Of a stretch of DNA of 64,000 nt, positions 37,079 through 45,863 are shown one piece after another (the first letter of the stretch is position 1; each line of letters begins with the position of its first letter). Origin of the DNA: Paracoccus sp. JM45 (GTDB lineage: Bacteria > Pseudomonadota > Alphaproteobacteria > Rhodobacterales > Rhodobacteraceae); assembly GCF_003590715.1 (NCBI RefSeq), contig NZ_QQVY01000003.1, positions 62,001 through 126,000 on the forward strand. The letters run 5' to 3'. The notes beneath the pieces were generated by a model. The model was given only the letters and a program-made list of their open reading frames with translations. It searched no databases and was not told the origin of the DNA. Made by a program: the position numbers and the translations under genes.

Positions 37079-37141
37079 TGTGATCCTCCTCTTGATGTCA
37101 GCAAGCTGCGTCAGAGGAGAACACAAGGCAACCGTGTCTTG

Positions 37142-38449
37142 TCAGCTTTCGCGGAAAGCGCGGTTAAAGTAATCGGCCAGCGGTTTCATCAGATAGGCCA
37201 TGGGGCTGCGATCGCTGGTCTGGATATACACCTCGACCGGCATGCCGGGGACCAGGGCCAGATTGCCCAGCTTTTCGATTTCCTCGGGCGGGATCGAAAC
37301 CTCGGCCCGATAATAAAGCGAACGTGTCGCTTCATCCATCAGGGCATCGGCGGAAACACGGTCCAGCCGTCCGTCGATTTCCGGCGTGGTGCGTGACGAA
37401 AACGCCGAGAATCGCAACACGACCGGCTGGCCGATCAGAACCTCGTCGATGTTGATGGTCTGGATGCGGGCACCGATGACCAGCGGACGATCCTGCGGGA
37501 TCAGATACATCAGCGGTTCGGCAGATTGGATCACCGAACGCGGCGTCGTGACCTGCATGTCATAGACAAGGCCGGACACAGGGGCACGGATCTCGAGGCG
37601 GCTGATCTGTTCGATCAGGCTGCGACGACGTTCGGCCAGTTCCAGTTCACGATAGCCAAGATCGCGCAGTTCGGTTTCGGCCTGTTCACGACGTTCCGAT
37701 CCCAGTTGCAAACGCTGGATTTCCAGTTCGGTCTGGCGGATCAACGCCGAGGCGCGGTTGGCCTGAAGCGACCCCAGTTCACCGTCCATACGTGCAGCTT
37801 CGCGTTGCAGACCCAGAACGCGCGAGGCCTGTGCAAGGCCGCGGTCCAGCAGGCTTTGCTGGTCGGCCAGTTCCTTGCCGATCAGGTCGCGCTGGCTGAT
37901 CATCGCATCGATCTGTGCATCGATCCCCGCCGTTTCCGAGGTGATCTGTTCGCTTTGCTGTTGCAGCTGGTCCAGCGACTGACGCAGCGTGTCCAGACGG
38001 GTCTGGAACAGGCTGGTCTGACCCGCAATCAGGTCCTGAAGGCTCTCATCGGTCTTGGCGGTTTCAAGCAGTTCTTCGGGGAAGGTGATCGTATCGACGT
38101 TACTGCGTTCCGCCTCCAACCGGCCACGGCGGGCCAGAATTTCGAAATACTGGCCTTCGACGATGATATGTTCGGTTCGCAGCAGTGTCCCGTCCAGTGA
38201 TATCAGCAGATCGCCGGCTTTGACATCCGCGCCATCCTTGACGGCGATGGTTTCCACCACGCCCCCGTCGGGGTGCTGGACGATCTGGCGTTGCTGTTCA
38301 ACCTCGACCTGGCCGCTGGCGACGACGGCGCCGGATATCTGGGAAATGGTCGCCCAGACGATAAAGCCCCCGACCAAGGTCACGATCGCCAGCACGCCCG
38401 CGATGATGGGGCCACGGACCGACCAGCGGTTTTCGTTCGGTCCGGTCAT
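37142..38449 (-). CDS. HlyD-type periplasmic adaptor of a type I secretion system
   Basis: A 435-residue membrane-fusion protein. One N-terminal membrane helix (about residues 13-36) is followed by a lipoyl-like half (VEVEQQRQIVQHPDGGVVETI), a long coiled-coil hairpin (about residues 110-275, rich in Gln/Glu/Leu), the second lipoyl half (RAPVSGLVYDMQVTTP) and a beta-barrel domain ending near the C-terminus. It bridges the inner-membrane ABC exporter to an outer-membrane TolC channel. It overlaps the ABC gene by four bases. No TolC gene is in the window. Confidence 0.9.
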   Translation of the reverse strand: MTGPNENRWSVRGPIIAGVLAIVTLVGGFIVWATISQISGAVVASGQVEVEQQRQIVQHPDGGVVETIAVKDGADVKAGDLLISLDGTLLRTEHIIVEGQYFEILARRGRLEAERSNVDTITFPEELLETAKTDESLQDLIAGQTSLFQTRLDTLRQSLDQLQQQSEQITSETAGIDAQIDAMISQRDLIGKELADQQSLLDRGLAQASRVLGLQREAARMDGELGSLQANRASALIRQTELEIQRLQLGSERREQAETELRDLGYRELELAERRRSLIEQISRLEIRAPVSGLVYDMQVTTPRSVIQSAEPLMYLIPQDRPLVIGARIQTINIDEVLIGQPVVLRFSAFSSRTTPEIDGRLDRVSADALMDEATRSLYYRAEVSIPPEEIEKLGNLALVPGMPVEVYIQTSDRSPMAYLMKPLADYFNRAFRES

Positions 38450-40197
38450 GCGACGCCCCCGACTTTACCGCCTGCACTGGATTGCAGGATCTGGGCCGAA
38501 TTCTTGACCATTTGTTGCAATACCTTTTCACGCGGGCCAAAGGCACGGACGACACCGGCCTCCATGACCAGCAGATTGTCACATTCATTGATGGCTGCGG
38601 GACGGTGGGCCATGATGATCACGGCACCGTTCTGGGCCTTGATCCGGCGGATGGCCTGATTCAGCGCCTCGGACCCCTGATTGTCCAGATTCGAGTTCGG
38701 CTCGTCCAGAACCAGCATCACCGGGTCGGGGTAAAGCGCGCGCGCCAGACCGATACGCTGGATCTGACCGCCCGACAGGCGACCGGCGGTTTGGCTGATG
38801 CGGGTGTCATAGCCCTGCGGCAGGTCCAGAATCATCTGGTGTGCGGCGGCGGCGCGGGCGGCCTGAACGACTTTTTCAGGATCGGGGTTTTTCGACAGAC
38901 GCGCGATATTGTCCGAGATTGTGCCATCAAACAGCGTTACATGCTGTGGCAGATAGCCGATCAGACCGCCCAGCACATCGGGATCATATTGATCCAAGGT
39001 CGCACCACCCAACCGGATAAAGCCGCCTGTCACGGGCCAGGCGCCGATCAGGGCGCGTGCCAATGTGGATTTTCCGGCACCTGACGGACCGATCACCCCG
39101 AGGGCCGTGCCCGGATCGACGCGGAAATTGATGCCGCGCAGGGTGGCGGTCTGTTCGCCCGGCGGGGCGACAACCAGATTGCGCGCCTCGATCTGGGCGG
39201 CGGGGCGGGGCAGGCGGGTGCGGGCAGGTTCGGGGGGGCGGCGTCCCAGCAGGGTGCCCAGACGGCCCCAGCCATCCTGTGCGGCCTGCACACCGGGCCA
39301 GCCGCCGACCAGTTGGTCGACCGGCGCCAAAGCACGTCCCATCATGATAGAGCTGGCAATCATCGCCCCCGGCGTCAGTTCCTGACGCAGTACCAGCCAC
39401 GCACCTGCCGCCAGCATGGCGCTTTGCAAAAACAGGCGGAAGCTGCGGGAAAACACACTGAAACCACCCGAGAGGTCACCCGCACGAACCGTGCTGTCCT
39501 GTGCGTCGCGGCGGAATTGTTGCCAGCGTTCATGGGTGGCACCGCGCATGCCGAGGGCGCAGATCACCTCGCCCTCGTCGCGGTACAGATCGGCCATGCG
39601 CTGCGCCTGCGCGGCAGACCTCGATGATTGTTGCAACGGCGTTTTTGTCAGCATCCGGTTGGCGATTGTCGTCAGTACCAGAATTGCCCCTCCTGCGGTG
39701 GCAACCATGCCCAGGACCGGATGGAACACATAAATCGCGGCAAGGAAAAGCGGTGCCCAAGGCAGATCGAAAAACGCCAGCATGATCGGCGATCCGATCA
39801 GACGCTGGATGGCATCCAGATCGCGCATGCCGCTGGCGGTTGCCGCAGATTCGTCACCCCGCACGGCACCTTCACGCAAAGAGGCGCTGAAAACCCGCGG
39901 CTCCATCCGGTCCTGAAAGCGGGCTGCGACGCGTTGCATCACGCGGTTGCGGATGACATCGATTACACCCATCAACAGGAACAAAAACATGACCAAGACA
40001 AAAAGCGCGGTCAAAGTCTCGACCGAGCGGGACGCCAATACGCGGTCATAGACCTGCAACATGAACAAAGGACCGGTCAGCATCAGCAGGTTGACCACCG
40101 CCGAAAACACAGCAACTGCCACAAACAATTGCCAACCTGTCGCACGGGCCTGCCGCAATTCGCGCAGTCCATCGTGATTACCTACACCTACCGCCAT
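38446..40197 (-). CDS. Type I secretion ABC exporter (permease-ATPase)
   Basis: Read from 40197, with GAAGGCG upstream on the minus strand, the protein is 583 residues. The N-terminal half is a six-helix export domain (LFVAVAVFSAVVNLLMLTGP onward) without a C39 peptidase domain; the ATPase half has Walker A GPSGAGKSTLAR, a Q-loop, the signature LSGGQIQRIGLARAL, Walker B VMLVLDEPNSNLD and an HRP switch. This is the PrtD/PrsD type of exporter for proteins with C-terminal secretion signals, such as RTX proteins. Its cargo is not adjacent. Divergent from mlaA. Confidence 0.92.
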   Translation of the reverse strand: MAVGVGNHDGLRELRQARATGWQLFVAVAVFSAVVNLLMLTGPLFMLQVYDRVLASRSVETLTALFVLVMFLFLLMGVIDVIRNRVMQRVAARFQDRMEPRVFSASLREGAVRGDESAATASGMRDLDAIQRLIGSPIMLAFFDLPWAPLFLAAIYVFHPVLGMVATAGGAILVLTTIANRMLTKTPLQQSSRSAAQAQRMADLYRDEGEVICALGMRGATHERWQQFRRDAQDSTVRAGDLSGGFSVFSRSFRLFLQSAMLAAGAWLVLRQELTPGAMIASSIMMGRALAPVDQLVGGWPGVQAAQDGWGRLGTLLGRRPPEPARTRLPRPAAQIEARNLVVAPPGEQTATLRGINFRVDPGTALGVIGPSGAGKSTLARALIGAWPVTGGFIRLGGATLDQYDPDVLGGLIGYLPQHVTLFDGTISDNIARLSKNPDPEKVVQAARAAAAHQMILDLPQGYDTRISQTAGRLSGGQIQRIGLARALYPDPVMLVLDEPNSNLDNQGSEALNQAIRRIKAQNGAVIIMAHRPAAINECDNLLVMEAGVVRAFGPREKVLQQMVKNSAQILQSSAGGKVGGVA

Positions 40198-40327
40198 ATT
40201 TACGCCTTCATGCACCCTGATGAAAACCCAAGGGCTTGCCACAATAATGTGACGACCATATCACCACCCCATGCTTATGCCAGCCTGTCACGTCGTCTGT
40301 CATAATACCCGTAAGTTAGGATATCAT

Positions 40328-41119
40328 TTGCGCCACACGATCCTGACCGTATTTGTTGCCCTGCCGTTTCTGGCAGGATGCGCATCCGCGCCTGTCCAGC
40401 ATGACGGTATCACCATCAATGACCCCTACGAGGCGCAGAACCGTCGCGTGCACGCCTTTAACAAAGGGCTGGATTCGCATGTGATCGGGCCTGTCGCCAA
40501 TCTGGCGCGCGGCAAGGATGATCCCGAAGCGGCCAGTGCGCCGGTGGACCCCGATGCGCCGATCGGGCCGCTGCAGATGGTTATCAATGCGGGCCGTAAC
40601 CTGTCGCTGCCGGTAAAATCGGTGAACGGGGTATTGCAGGGCCGGCCCAAGAATGCGGGGCAGAACCTGTCGCGTTTCGCGATCAACAGCACGCTTGGCC
40701 TTGGCGGTATCTTCGATCCGGCGATGGACAGTTTCGGCATTGCCGAACGCGACACCGATTTCGGCGAGACGCTGGCCGTCTGGGGCGTCCCCGAGGGGCC
40801 CTATGTCGAACTGCCGGTTCTGGGGCCATCGACGCGACGCGATGCGGCGGGGCAAATGGTCGATCTGCTGATCGACCCGCTGTATCACCTGCTTCACGGA
40901 CAGGACCGCGCGGTGGCCTTCGGACTGCGTGTCGCCTCAAAAGCCGGTGATCGGGCGCGGTTCGGGGACACGGTGGATGGTATCTTGCAGGGCAGTGCAG
41001 ATAGCTATGCACAAACGCGGCTGATCTGGCTGATGAACCGCCGCCATGATTTGGGAGAAGAGCGTGCAGATTACGACCCCTATGACGATGCCGAGATTAT
41101 CGACCCCTATGCGGACTAA
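40328..41119 (+). CDS. mlaA: MlaA (VacJ) family outer-membrane lipoprotein
   Basis: Starting from a TTG at 40328 (TTAGGA six bases upstream) the product is a 263-residue lipoprotein with a compact signal (core ILTVFVALPFLAGC). The domain is VacJ/MlaA: NDPYEAQNRRVHAFNKGLD, RNLSLPVKSVNGVLQGRPKNAG, RFAINSTLGLGGIFDPA and GVPEGPYVELPVLGPSTRRDA. MlaA removes phospholipid from the outer leaflet of the outer membrane. Earlier ATGs at 40271 and 40277 add Cys/His-rich residues ahead of the signal and have no ribosome-binding site, so TTG is preferred but not proven. MlaC follows with an 11-base overlap. Confidence 0.88.
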   Translation: MRHTILTVFVALPFLAGCASAPVQHDGITINDPYEAQNRRVHAFNKGLDSHVIGPVANLARGKDDPEAASAPVDPDAPIGPLQMVINAGRNLSLPVKSVNGVLQGRPKNAGQNLSRFAINSTLGLGGIFDPAMDSFGIAERDTDFGETLAVWGVPEGPYVELPVLGPSTRRDAAGQMVDLLIDPLYHLLHGQDRAVAFGLRVASKAGDRARFGDTVDGILQGSADSYAQTRLIWLMNRRHDLGEERADYDPYDDAEIIDPYAD

Positions 41120-41711
41120 CCGGCGCGGGTTTATCGGGATGCTGGCCTGCGCGGGCGTTGCAGCCGTGTTGCCCTTCCGTCCGGCCCATGCGCTGGACGC
41201 CAACGGGGCAAGCGCGCTGATCGACAAGTCCCTGGGCGAGGTCTATCAGGTCATCAATTCCGGCCAGCCCCCCGCCGTGATGTATCAGCAATTCGAGGCG
41301 ATCTTTGCCCGCTATGCCGATGTGGATGTGATCGCGCGTTCGGCCCTTGGGCCAGCGGCTCGCCAGACAGATGCAGCCACCTTCGCGGCCTATAAGCAGG
41401 CATTTCAGGGCTATATCGGTCGCAAATACGGCAAGCGTTTCCATGAATTCATCGGATCGAGGATCGAGGTGACGGGCGCGCGCCAGTTGAAAAGCTTCTA
41501 TGCCGTGACCTCGGTCGCCCATCTGAACGGCCGCGCCCCGATGGAGGTCGAATGGCATGTGTCCGACAGGTCGGGCAAGGATCTGTATTTTAACATCATC
41601 ATCGAGGGTGTGAATATGCTGGCAAGCGAGCGGGCCGAGATGGCCGCCATGCTGTCACGCCGCCGTGGCGATGTTGCGGCCCTGACTGCGGACCTGCGCC
41701 AAGCGGGCTGA
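41109..41711 (+). CDS. mlaC: MlaC-family periplasmic phospholipid-binding protein
   Basis: From the ATG at 41109 the protein is 200 residues, with a signal peptide that begins NRRGFIGMLACAG (a twin-arginine-like start) and ends near RPAHA. The MlaC/Ttg2D domain follows: VYQVINSGQPPAVMYQQFEAIFARYADVDVIA, then YKQAFQGYIGRKYGKRF and YFNIIIEGVNMLASERAEM. MlaC shuttles phospholipid between MlaA and the inner-membrane MlaFEDB complex, which is not encoded nearby. Strong terminator at 41737. Confidence 0.88.
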   Translation: MRTNRRGFIGMLACAGVAAVLPFRPAHALDANGASALIDKSLGEVYQVINSGQPPAVMYQQFEAIFARYADVDVIARSALGPAARQTDAATFAAYKQAFQGYIGRKYGKRFHEFIGSRIEVTGARQLKSFYAVTSVAHLNGRAPMEVEWHVSDRSGKDLYFNIIIEGVNMLASERAEMAAMLSRRRGDVAALTADLRQAG

Positions 41712-41736
41712 ACCTGTTTTCCCCGAACCGGATTGA

Positions 41737-41764
41737 AAAAGGGCACCCCAAGAGGTGCCCTTTT
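41737..41764. terminator. Bidirectional intrinsic terminator
   Basis: Perfect 11-bp stem AAAAGGGCACC (41737-41747) and GGTGCCCTTTT (41754-41764) with loop CCAAGA, flanked by an A run on the left and a T run on the right. It sits between the converging mlaC and penicillin-binding protein genes and should stop both. Confidence 0.88.
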
Positions 41765-41785
41765 GTCGTTTTGTGAATGATCTTG

Positions 41786-44041
41786 TCAGTTGCCTGACAA
41801 GATCCCCTGCAAGGCGCGACTGAGCGCATCGTCCGAGCTGGATTCGCTGCTGTCGCCCGGCGTTGCGGCGGGGTTCGGGGACGACTGTCCATTGACGCCG
41901 TTCATCACACCCGCAAGTGCGGCGGCCAAGGGGTCATCGGGGGAGCCGCTGGTGACGACCTGCGGGGTCGTGCCGCCGCTGGACATGATGATGCCGCTGC
42001 CATCGGGCGAGACGGTCGAAAGCGCCAGTTCAGGCAGGCCTTCGTGGATTTCCGACATGACCGCCTGCCAGATCTCGGCGGGCAGGCCACCGCCGGTCAC
42101 GCCGGTCAGGGGCTTGTTGTCATCATTGCCGATCCAGACGCCGGTCACATATTGTTCGGTGAAGCCGACAAACCAGGCATCGCGATAGCTGCTGGTCGTG
42201 CCGGTTTTACCCGCAGCCGGACGCGACCCCAGTTTGGCGCGGCCACCGGTGCCGGAATCAATGACCTGCTGCATCATATAGATCAACTGGCCTGCGGCGC
42301 GTTGGCTGATAACGCGTTCGCCAAAACCGCCGGTCTGACCCATCATGGGTTGGTCATCGCCCTGCATCTTAAGTTCGACCATGCCATATGGTGCGACCGA
42401 TGTGCCGCCGTTGCGGATGCCTGCATAAGCGCCGGTCAGTTCCAGCAAGGTCGCCTCGGACGCGCCAAGGCCCAGTGACGGGCTGCGGGTCAGGTTGCTG
42501 ACGATGCCGAAGTCATGGGCGACGCGGATGACCTGATCACGGCCCACAACCTCTTGCAGGCGGATGGTGGCAGTGTTCAGCGACCGTTTCAGCGCGTCGG
42601 TCAGGGTGACCTGTCCGTAATAACGGCGGGTATAGTTCTGGGGGGACCAGTTCTTGCCGCCCGGAATGCGGATGGTCAGGGGGCCGTCCTCGATCCGGTC
42701 GCTGGGGGAATAGCCTGCTTCCAAGGCGGCGGCATAGACGAAGGGTTTGAAGCTGGACCCTGTCTGGCGCTTGGCCTGGCTGGCGCGGTTGAAGGCCCCG
42801 TTTACGGTCGTATCGCGCCCGCCCAACATGGCGCGCACGGCGCCATCGGCGGACATGACGATGACAGCGGCTTCAGCTGTCGATCCTTCCTTGACCTTTT
42901 CATCAAAGACCCGCTGCAACGCACGTTCGGCGGCGCGCTGAATGCGCTGGTCGAAGGTGGTGGTGATTGTGACATCTTCGGTGGTTTCGCTGGTCAGGAA
43001 GCCCGGACCCGATTCCATCAGCCAGTCGGCAAAATAGCCACCTGCACGCGCTTTGGCCGCCTGCGACAGTTCAGCGGGATTGGCGCGGGCATCGGCCATT
43101 TCGGCATCGGTCAGATAGCCTTCCTCGTTCATCAGGCCCAGAACGACGTTGGCGCGTTCCTGACTACGGGCAAGGTTGGCGGTTGGCGCGTAATAGCTGG
43201 GGGCACGCAGTAGACCGGCCAGCATTGCCGATTCCTGTGCATTCACGTCGCTGGCAGGCTTGTTGAAGTAACGCTGGCTTGCAGCCTCGAACCCGCGGGC
43301 GCCGGCACCCAGATAGGAACGGTTCATATAGATGTTGAGAATGTCGTCCTTGCTGTATTTCGCCTCCATCGCGAAGGCATAGGGGACTTCCTTGATCTTG
43401 CGCCAGACGCCGCCCGAACGGCAATCGGCCTCGAACTCGGCCTCATTGGCAAAGCGGGTGGGATCGAAGGTTTCGCCCAGACACAGCAGTTTGGCGACCT
43501 GTTGGGTGATGGTCGAACCACCGTTTCCGTCTAGCGGCCCACGACCGGCCGCAAGGTTGATGCGGATAGCGCTGGCGATCCCGCGCGGGCTGACACCGAA
43601 GTGGCGCATGAAGCGGCGATCTTCGGTGGACAGGACAGCCTCTTTCAAAATCGGGGCAATCTTGTCGCTGTTCACGGCACCGAAGGTTTCCCCGCGCCAT
43701 GCAAAGACCCGTTTGTCGCGGTCCAGCATGGTCACACTGCCACGGGCACGACCGTCGAACAGATCCTGTGCTTCGGGAAGGCTGATATAGAAATAGGCCG
43801 TGGCCGAGGCGATGATCAAAACGACCACCATGCCCAACCGCCAGATCGACCCCCAGATGATCCGCCAGGCCAGCACGACCAGTCCGGCAATGGCACCAAG
43901 AATGCCGCCGCTGCGGGGCTTGCGGTTGTTATGGCGCGTCACTTTACGCTTTTTCGCGCCGGTCTTGTTGTCCGAAAGGTTGCGCTTGTCGGCAACAGGA
44001 CTTTTGCCCGTGCGGGTCGGGGTACCAGTGGGTCGTTTCAT
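41786..44041 (-). CDS. Class A penicillin-binding protein (PBP1A-like)
   Basis: The 751-residue protein has a long basic cytoplasmic tail (about 60 residues, Lys/Arg-rich), one membrane helix near 65-90, a GT51 glycosyltransferase domain (STEDRRFMRHFGV with the catalytic Glu, GNGGSTITQQVAK, NIYMNRSYLG) and a transpeptidase domain with the SxxK serine in TGSSFKPFVYAAAL, an SLN motif, and KTGTTSSYRDAWFVG. It ends in a Ser/Pro-rich tail. It polymerises and cross-links peptidoglycan. Whether it corresponds to PBP1A or 1C in function cannot be judged; the length is nearer to PBP1A with a short loop. Confidence 0.92.
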   Translation of the reverse strand: MKRPTGTPTRTGKSPVADKRNLSDNKTGAKKRKVTRHNNRKPRSGGILGAIAGLVVLAWRIIWGSIWRLGMVVVLIIASATAYFYISLPEAQDLFDGRARGSVTMLDRDKRVFAWRGETFGAVNSDKIAPILKEAVLSTEDRRFMRHFGVSPRGIASAIRINLAAGRGPLDGNGGSTITQQVAKLLCLGETFDPTRFANEAEFEADCRSGGVWRKIKEVPYAFAMEAKYSKDDILNIYMNRSYLGAGARGFEAASQRYFNKPASDVNAQESAMLAGLLRAPSYYAPTANLARSQERANVVLGLMNEEGYLTDAEMADARANPAELSQAAKARAGGYFADWLMESGPGFLTSETTEDVTITTTFDQRIQRAAERALQRVFDEKVKEGSTAEAAVIVMSADGAVRAMLGGRDTTVNGAFNRASQAKRQTGSSFKPFVYAAALEAGYSPSDRIEDGPLTIRIPGGKNWSPQNYTRRYYGQVTLTDALKRSLNTATIRLQEVVGRDQVIRVAHDFGIVSNLTRSPSLGLGASEATLLELTGAYAGIRNGGTSVAPYGMVELKMQGDDQPMMGQTGGFGERVISQRAAGQLIYMMQQVIDSGTGGRAKLGSRPAAGKTGTTSSYRDAWFVGFTEQYVTGVWIGNDDNKPLTGVTGGGLPAEIWQAVMSEIHEGLPELALSTVSPDGSGIIMSSGGTTPQVVTSGSPDDPLAAALAGVMNGVNGQSSPNPAATPGDSSESSSDDALSRALQGILSGN

Positions 44042-44405
44042 GCCTAGGATGCCTGCGTGTCTGCCATGCCGGTTGATCCGGCCAATATTCCCTCCAGCCT
44101 ACAGCAAGATTGTCTGCAGGGGAATTGGGGTGACCAATCCGTGATAGGTCAAGGCGGAACCGCGCCGTGCCTTGGCGGGTACAGGTTTGGGCATGCTGCA
44201 CAGGCTGAAGGCATGCACGGGCGATTCCCAGACAAGAACTGCCTGTTTCGCGGGCTTTTGCCCGAATTTGCGCCTTTGGAATGTGCATCCCCGTTTTCTG
44301 GCCGGATCAGGACTGCGCCAATCTTTGCCGATGCCGTGGAATTGCACATGAAAGGGGCGATGGCAGCCGGACCGGCGGCTGCGGCACGAAGCGAGGTTTA
44401 ATCAC
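44042..44405. other. 364-base intergenic region between divergent PBP and amtB genes
   Basis: No gene is supported here. It must hold the promoters of both neighbours. A 7-bp stem (GCAGCCG at 44363-44369 with CGGCTGC at 44376-44382) lies 24 bases upstream of amtB, followed by a GAGG ribosome-binding site at 44392-44395. I searched by eye for a sigma-54 promoter (GG-N10-GC) and saw none with proper spacing. A 114-codon open frame at 44057-44401 has no family resemblance and is treated as chance. Confidence 0.5.
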
Positions 44406-45737
44406 ATGAACAAGACCCTCCCGCTCATCGCGACACTTGCGACGCTGGCGGCGTATCCCGCAGCAGCGCAAGACGCCGCGGCGCCCGCGGAGGCGGCTGC
44501 TGCGGTTAGCGCGGATGTCGTCTATATTTTCAATACGCTGCTGTTCCTGATGGGCGGCTTTCTAGTGATGTGGATGGCCGCCGGCTTTGCCATGCTGGAA
44601 GCCGGTCTGGTCCGTTCCAAGAACGTGACGACGCAGCTGTTCAAGAATATTTCTTTGTTCGCGATTGCGGGCATCATGTACTGGATGATCGGCTATAACC
44701 TGATGTATCCGGGCGACTGGACGATCACCGGTGTGATCGGCGAATTGTTCAGCCCCAAAGGCATCGACCCCGTCGGCGCCGGTGTTGCCGATGACGGCTA
44801 TTCGTCGGCCTCGGACTTCTTCTTCCAGCTGATGTTTTGTGCAACGACCGCATCCATCGTGTCCGGCACGCTGGCTGAACGCGTCAAGCTATGGCCCTTT
44901 TTGATCTTCACCGTGATCCTGACCGGCCTGATCTATCCGATCGAGGCAAGCTGGCAGTGGGGCGGTGGCTTCCTGTCGGAAATGGGCTTCTCGGATTTTG
45001 CAGGCTCGACCCTTGTTCACGCAGCTGGTGGTTTTGCAGCATTGGCAGGCGCGATCGTGCTGGGTGCGCGCACCGGCAAATACCGTCCCGACGGTCGCAT
45101 GCAGCCGATGCCCGGTTCGAACCTTGCACTGGCAACATTGGGTACGTTCATCCTGTGGCTGGGTTGGTTCGGCTTTAACGGCGCATCGCAGCTGGCCATC
45201 GGTTCGGTCAATGATGCCGCAGACGTCAGCCGTATCTTCGTAAACACGAATATGGCCGCATCGGGTGGTGCTGTCGCCGCGATCATCGTGACGCAGCTGC
45301 TGTACGGCAAGATCGACCTGACGATGGTGCTGAACGGCGCGCTTGCCGGTCTGGTTGCCATCACGGCGGAACCTCTGACCCCTTCGGTTTTTGCATCCAT
45401 CCTGATCGGTGGCGTCGGTGGCGGCATTGCTGTCTTCGTGGTTCCGCTGCTGGACAAGCTGAAGATCGACGATGTTGTCGGCGCGATCCCTGTCCACCTT
45501 GTGGCCGGTATCTGGGGCACGATGGTTGTTCCTGTCACCAACCCGGACACCAGCTTTGGCACGCAGGCCATCGGTGTTCTAGCCGTCGGCGGATTTGTCT
45601 TCGTGGTCAGCTTTATCGCATGGACGGTGCTGAAGGTGACGATGGGGATCCGCGTCAGCAAGGAAGCCGAAATCAGCGGCCTCGATATTTCGGAAATGGG
45701 CATGGAAGCCTATCCGGACTTCGTACAGGCCAAGTAA
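44406..45737 (+). CDS. amtB: Ammonium transporter AmtB
   Basis: The 443-residue protein has a cleavable signal peptide (core LIATLATLAAYPAAAQ) and eleven membrane helices. Amt motifs include MWMAAGFAMLEAGLVRSKN, the WQWGGGFLSEMGFSDFAGSTLVHAAGG stretch (first pore histidine; written in two parts in the protein around residues 180-205), GWFGFNGAS, and the second histidine in AIPVHLVAGIWGTM. It conducts ammonium into the cytosol. A PII gene (glnK) commonly precedes amtB; none is present here. Followed by a strong terminator. Confidence 0.94.
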   Translation: MNKTLPLIATLATLAAYPAAAQDAAAPAEAAAAVSADVVYIFNTLLFLMGGFLVMWMAAGFAMLEAGLVRSKNVTTQLFKNISLFAIAGIMYWMIGYNLMYPGDWTITGVIGELFSPKGIDPVGAGVADDGYSSASDFFFQLMFCATTASIVSGTLAERVKLWPFLIFTVILTGLIYPIEASWQWGGGFLSEMGFSDFAGSTLVHAAGGFAALAGAIVLGARTGKYRPDGRMQPMPGSNLALATLGTFILWLGWFGFNGASQLAIGSVNDAADVSRIFVNTNMAASGGAVAAIIVTQLLYGKIDLTMVLNGALAGLVAITAEPLTPSVFASILIGGVGGGIAVFVVPLLDKLKIDDVVGAIPVHLVAGIWGTMVVPVTNPDTSFGTQAIGVLAVGGFVFVVSFIAWTVLKVTMGIRVSKEAEISGLDISEMGMEAYPDFVQAK

Positions 45738-45759
45738 TTCATGGTCTCTTCCCGGAGAG

Positions 45760-45791
45760 AGGGCGGGTCGCGCAAGCGGCTCGCCCTTTTT
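45760..45791 (+). terminator. Intrinsic terminator of amtB
   Basis: A 12-bp stem (AGGGCGGGTCGC at 45760-45771 with GCGGCTCGCCCT at 45776-45787, two G-T pairs) closes on a GCAA tetraloop and is followed by five T's. Confidence 0.9.
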
Positions 45792-45812
45792 CATATTTCG
45801 GGGGGAACGAAA

Positions 45813-45842
45813 AACGCCCGGTCCTTTGCAGGGCCGGGCGTT
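45813..45842 (-). terminator. Intrinsic terminator of the polyprenyl synthase gene
   Basis: A 12-bp stem (AACGCCCGGTCC at 45813-45824 with GGGCCGGGCGTT at 45831-45842, one G-T pair). Read on the minus strand it is followed by a run of T's, 22 bases after the stop of the gene at 45864. Confidence 0.85.
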
Positions 45843-45863
45843 GGTGTTCCGATGTCGCGGTTG

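Noticed and set aside
44057..44401. A 114-codon plus-strand frame ahead of amtB, considered as a possible glnK
   Set aside because: No PII T-loop or PII signature; the residues look random and there is no ribosome-binding site.
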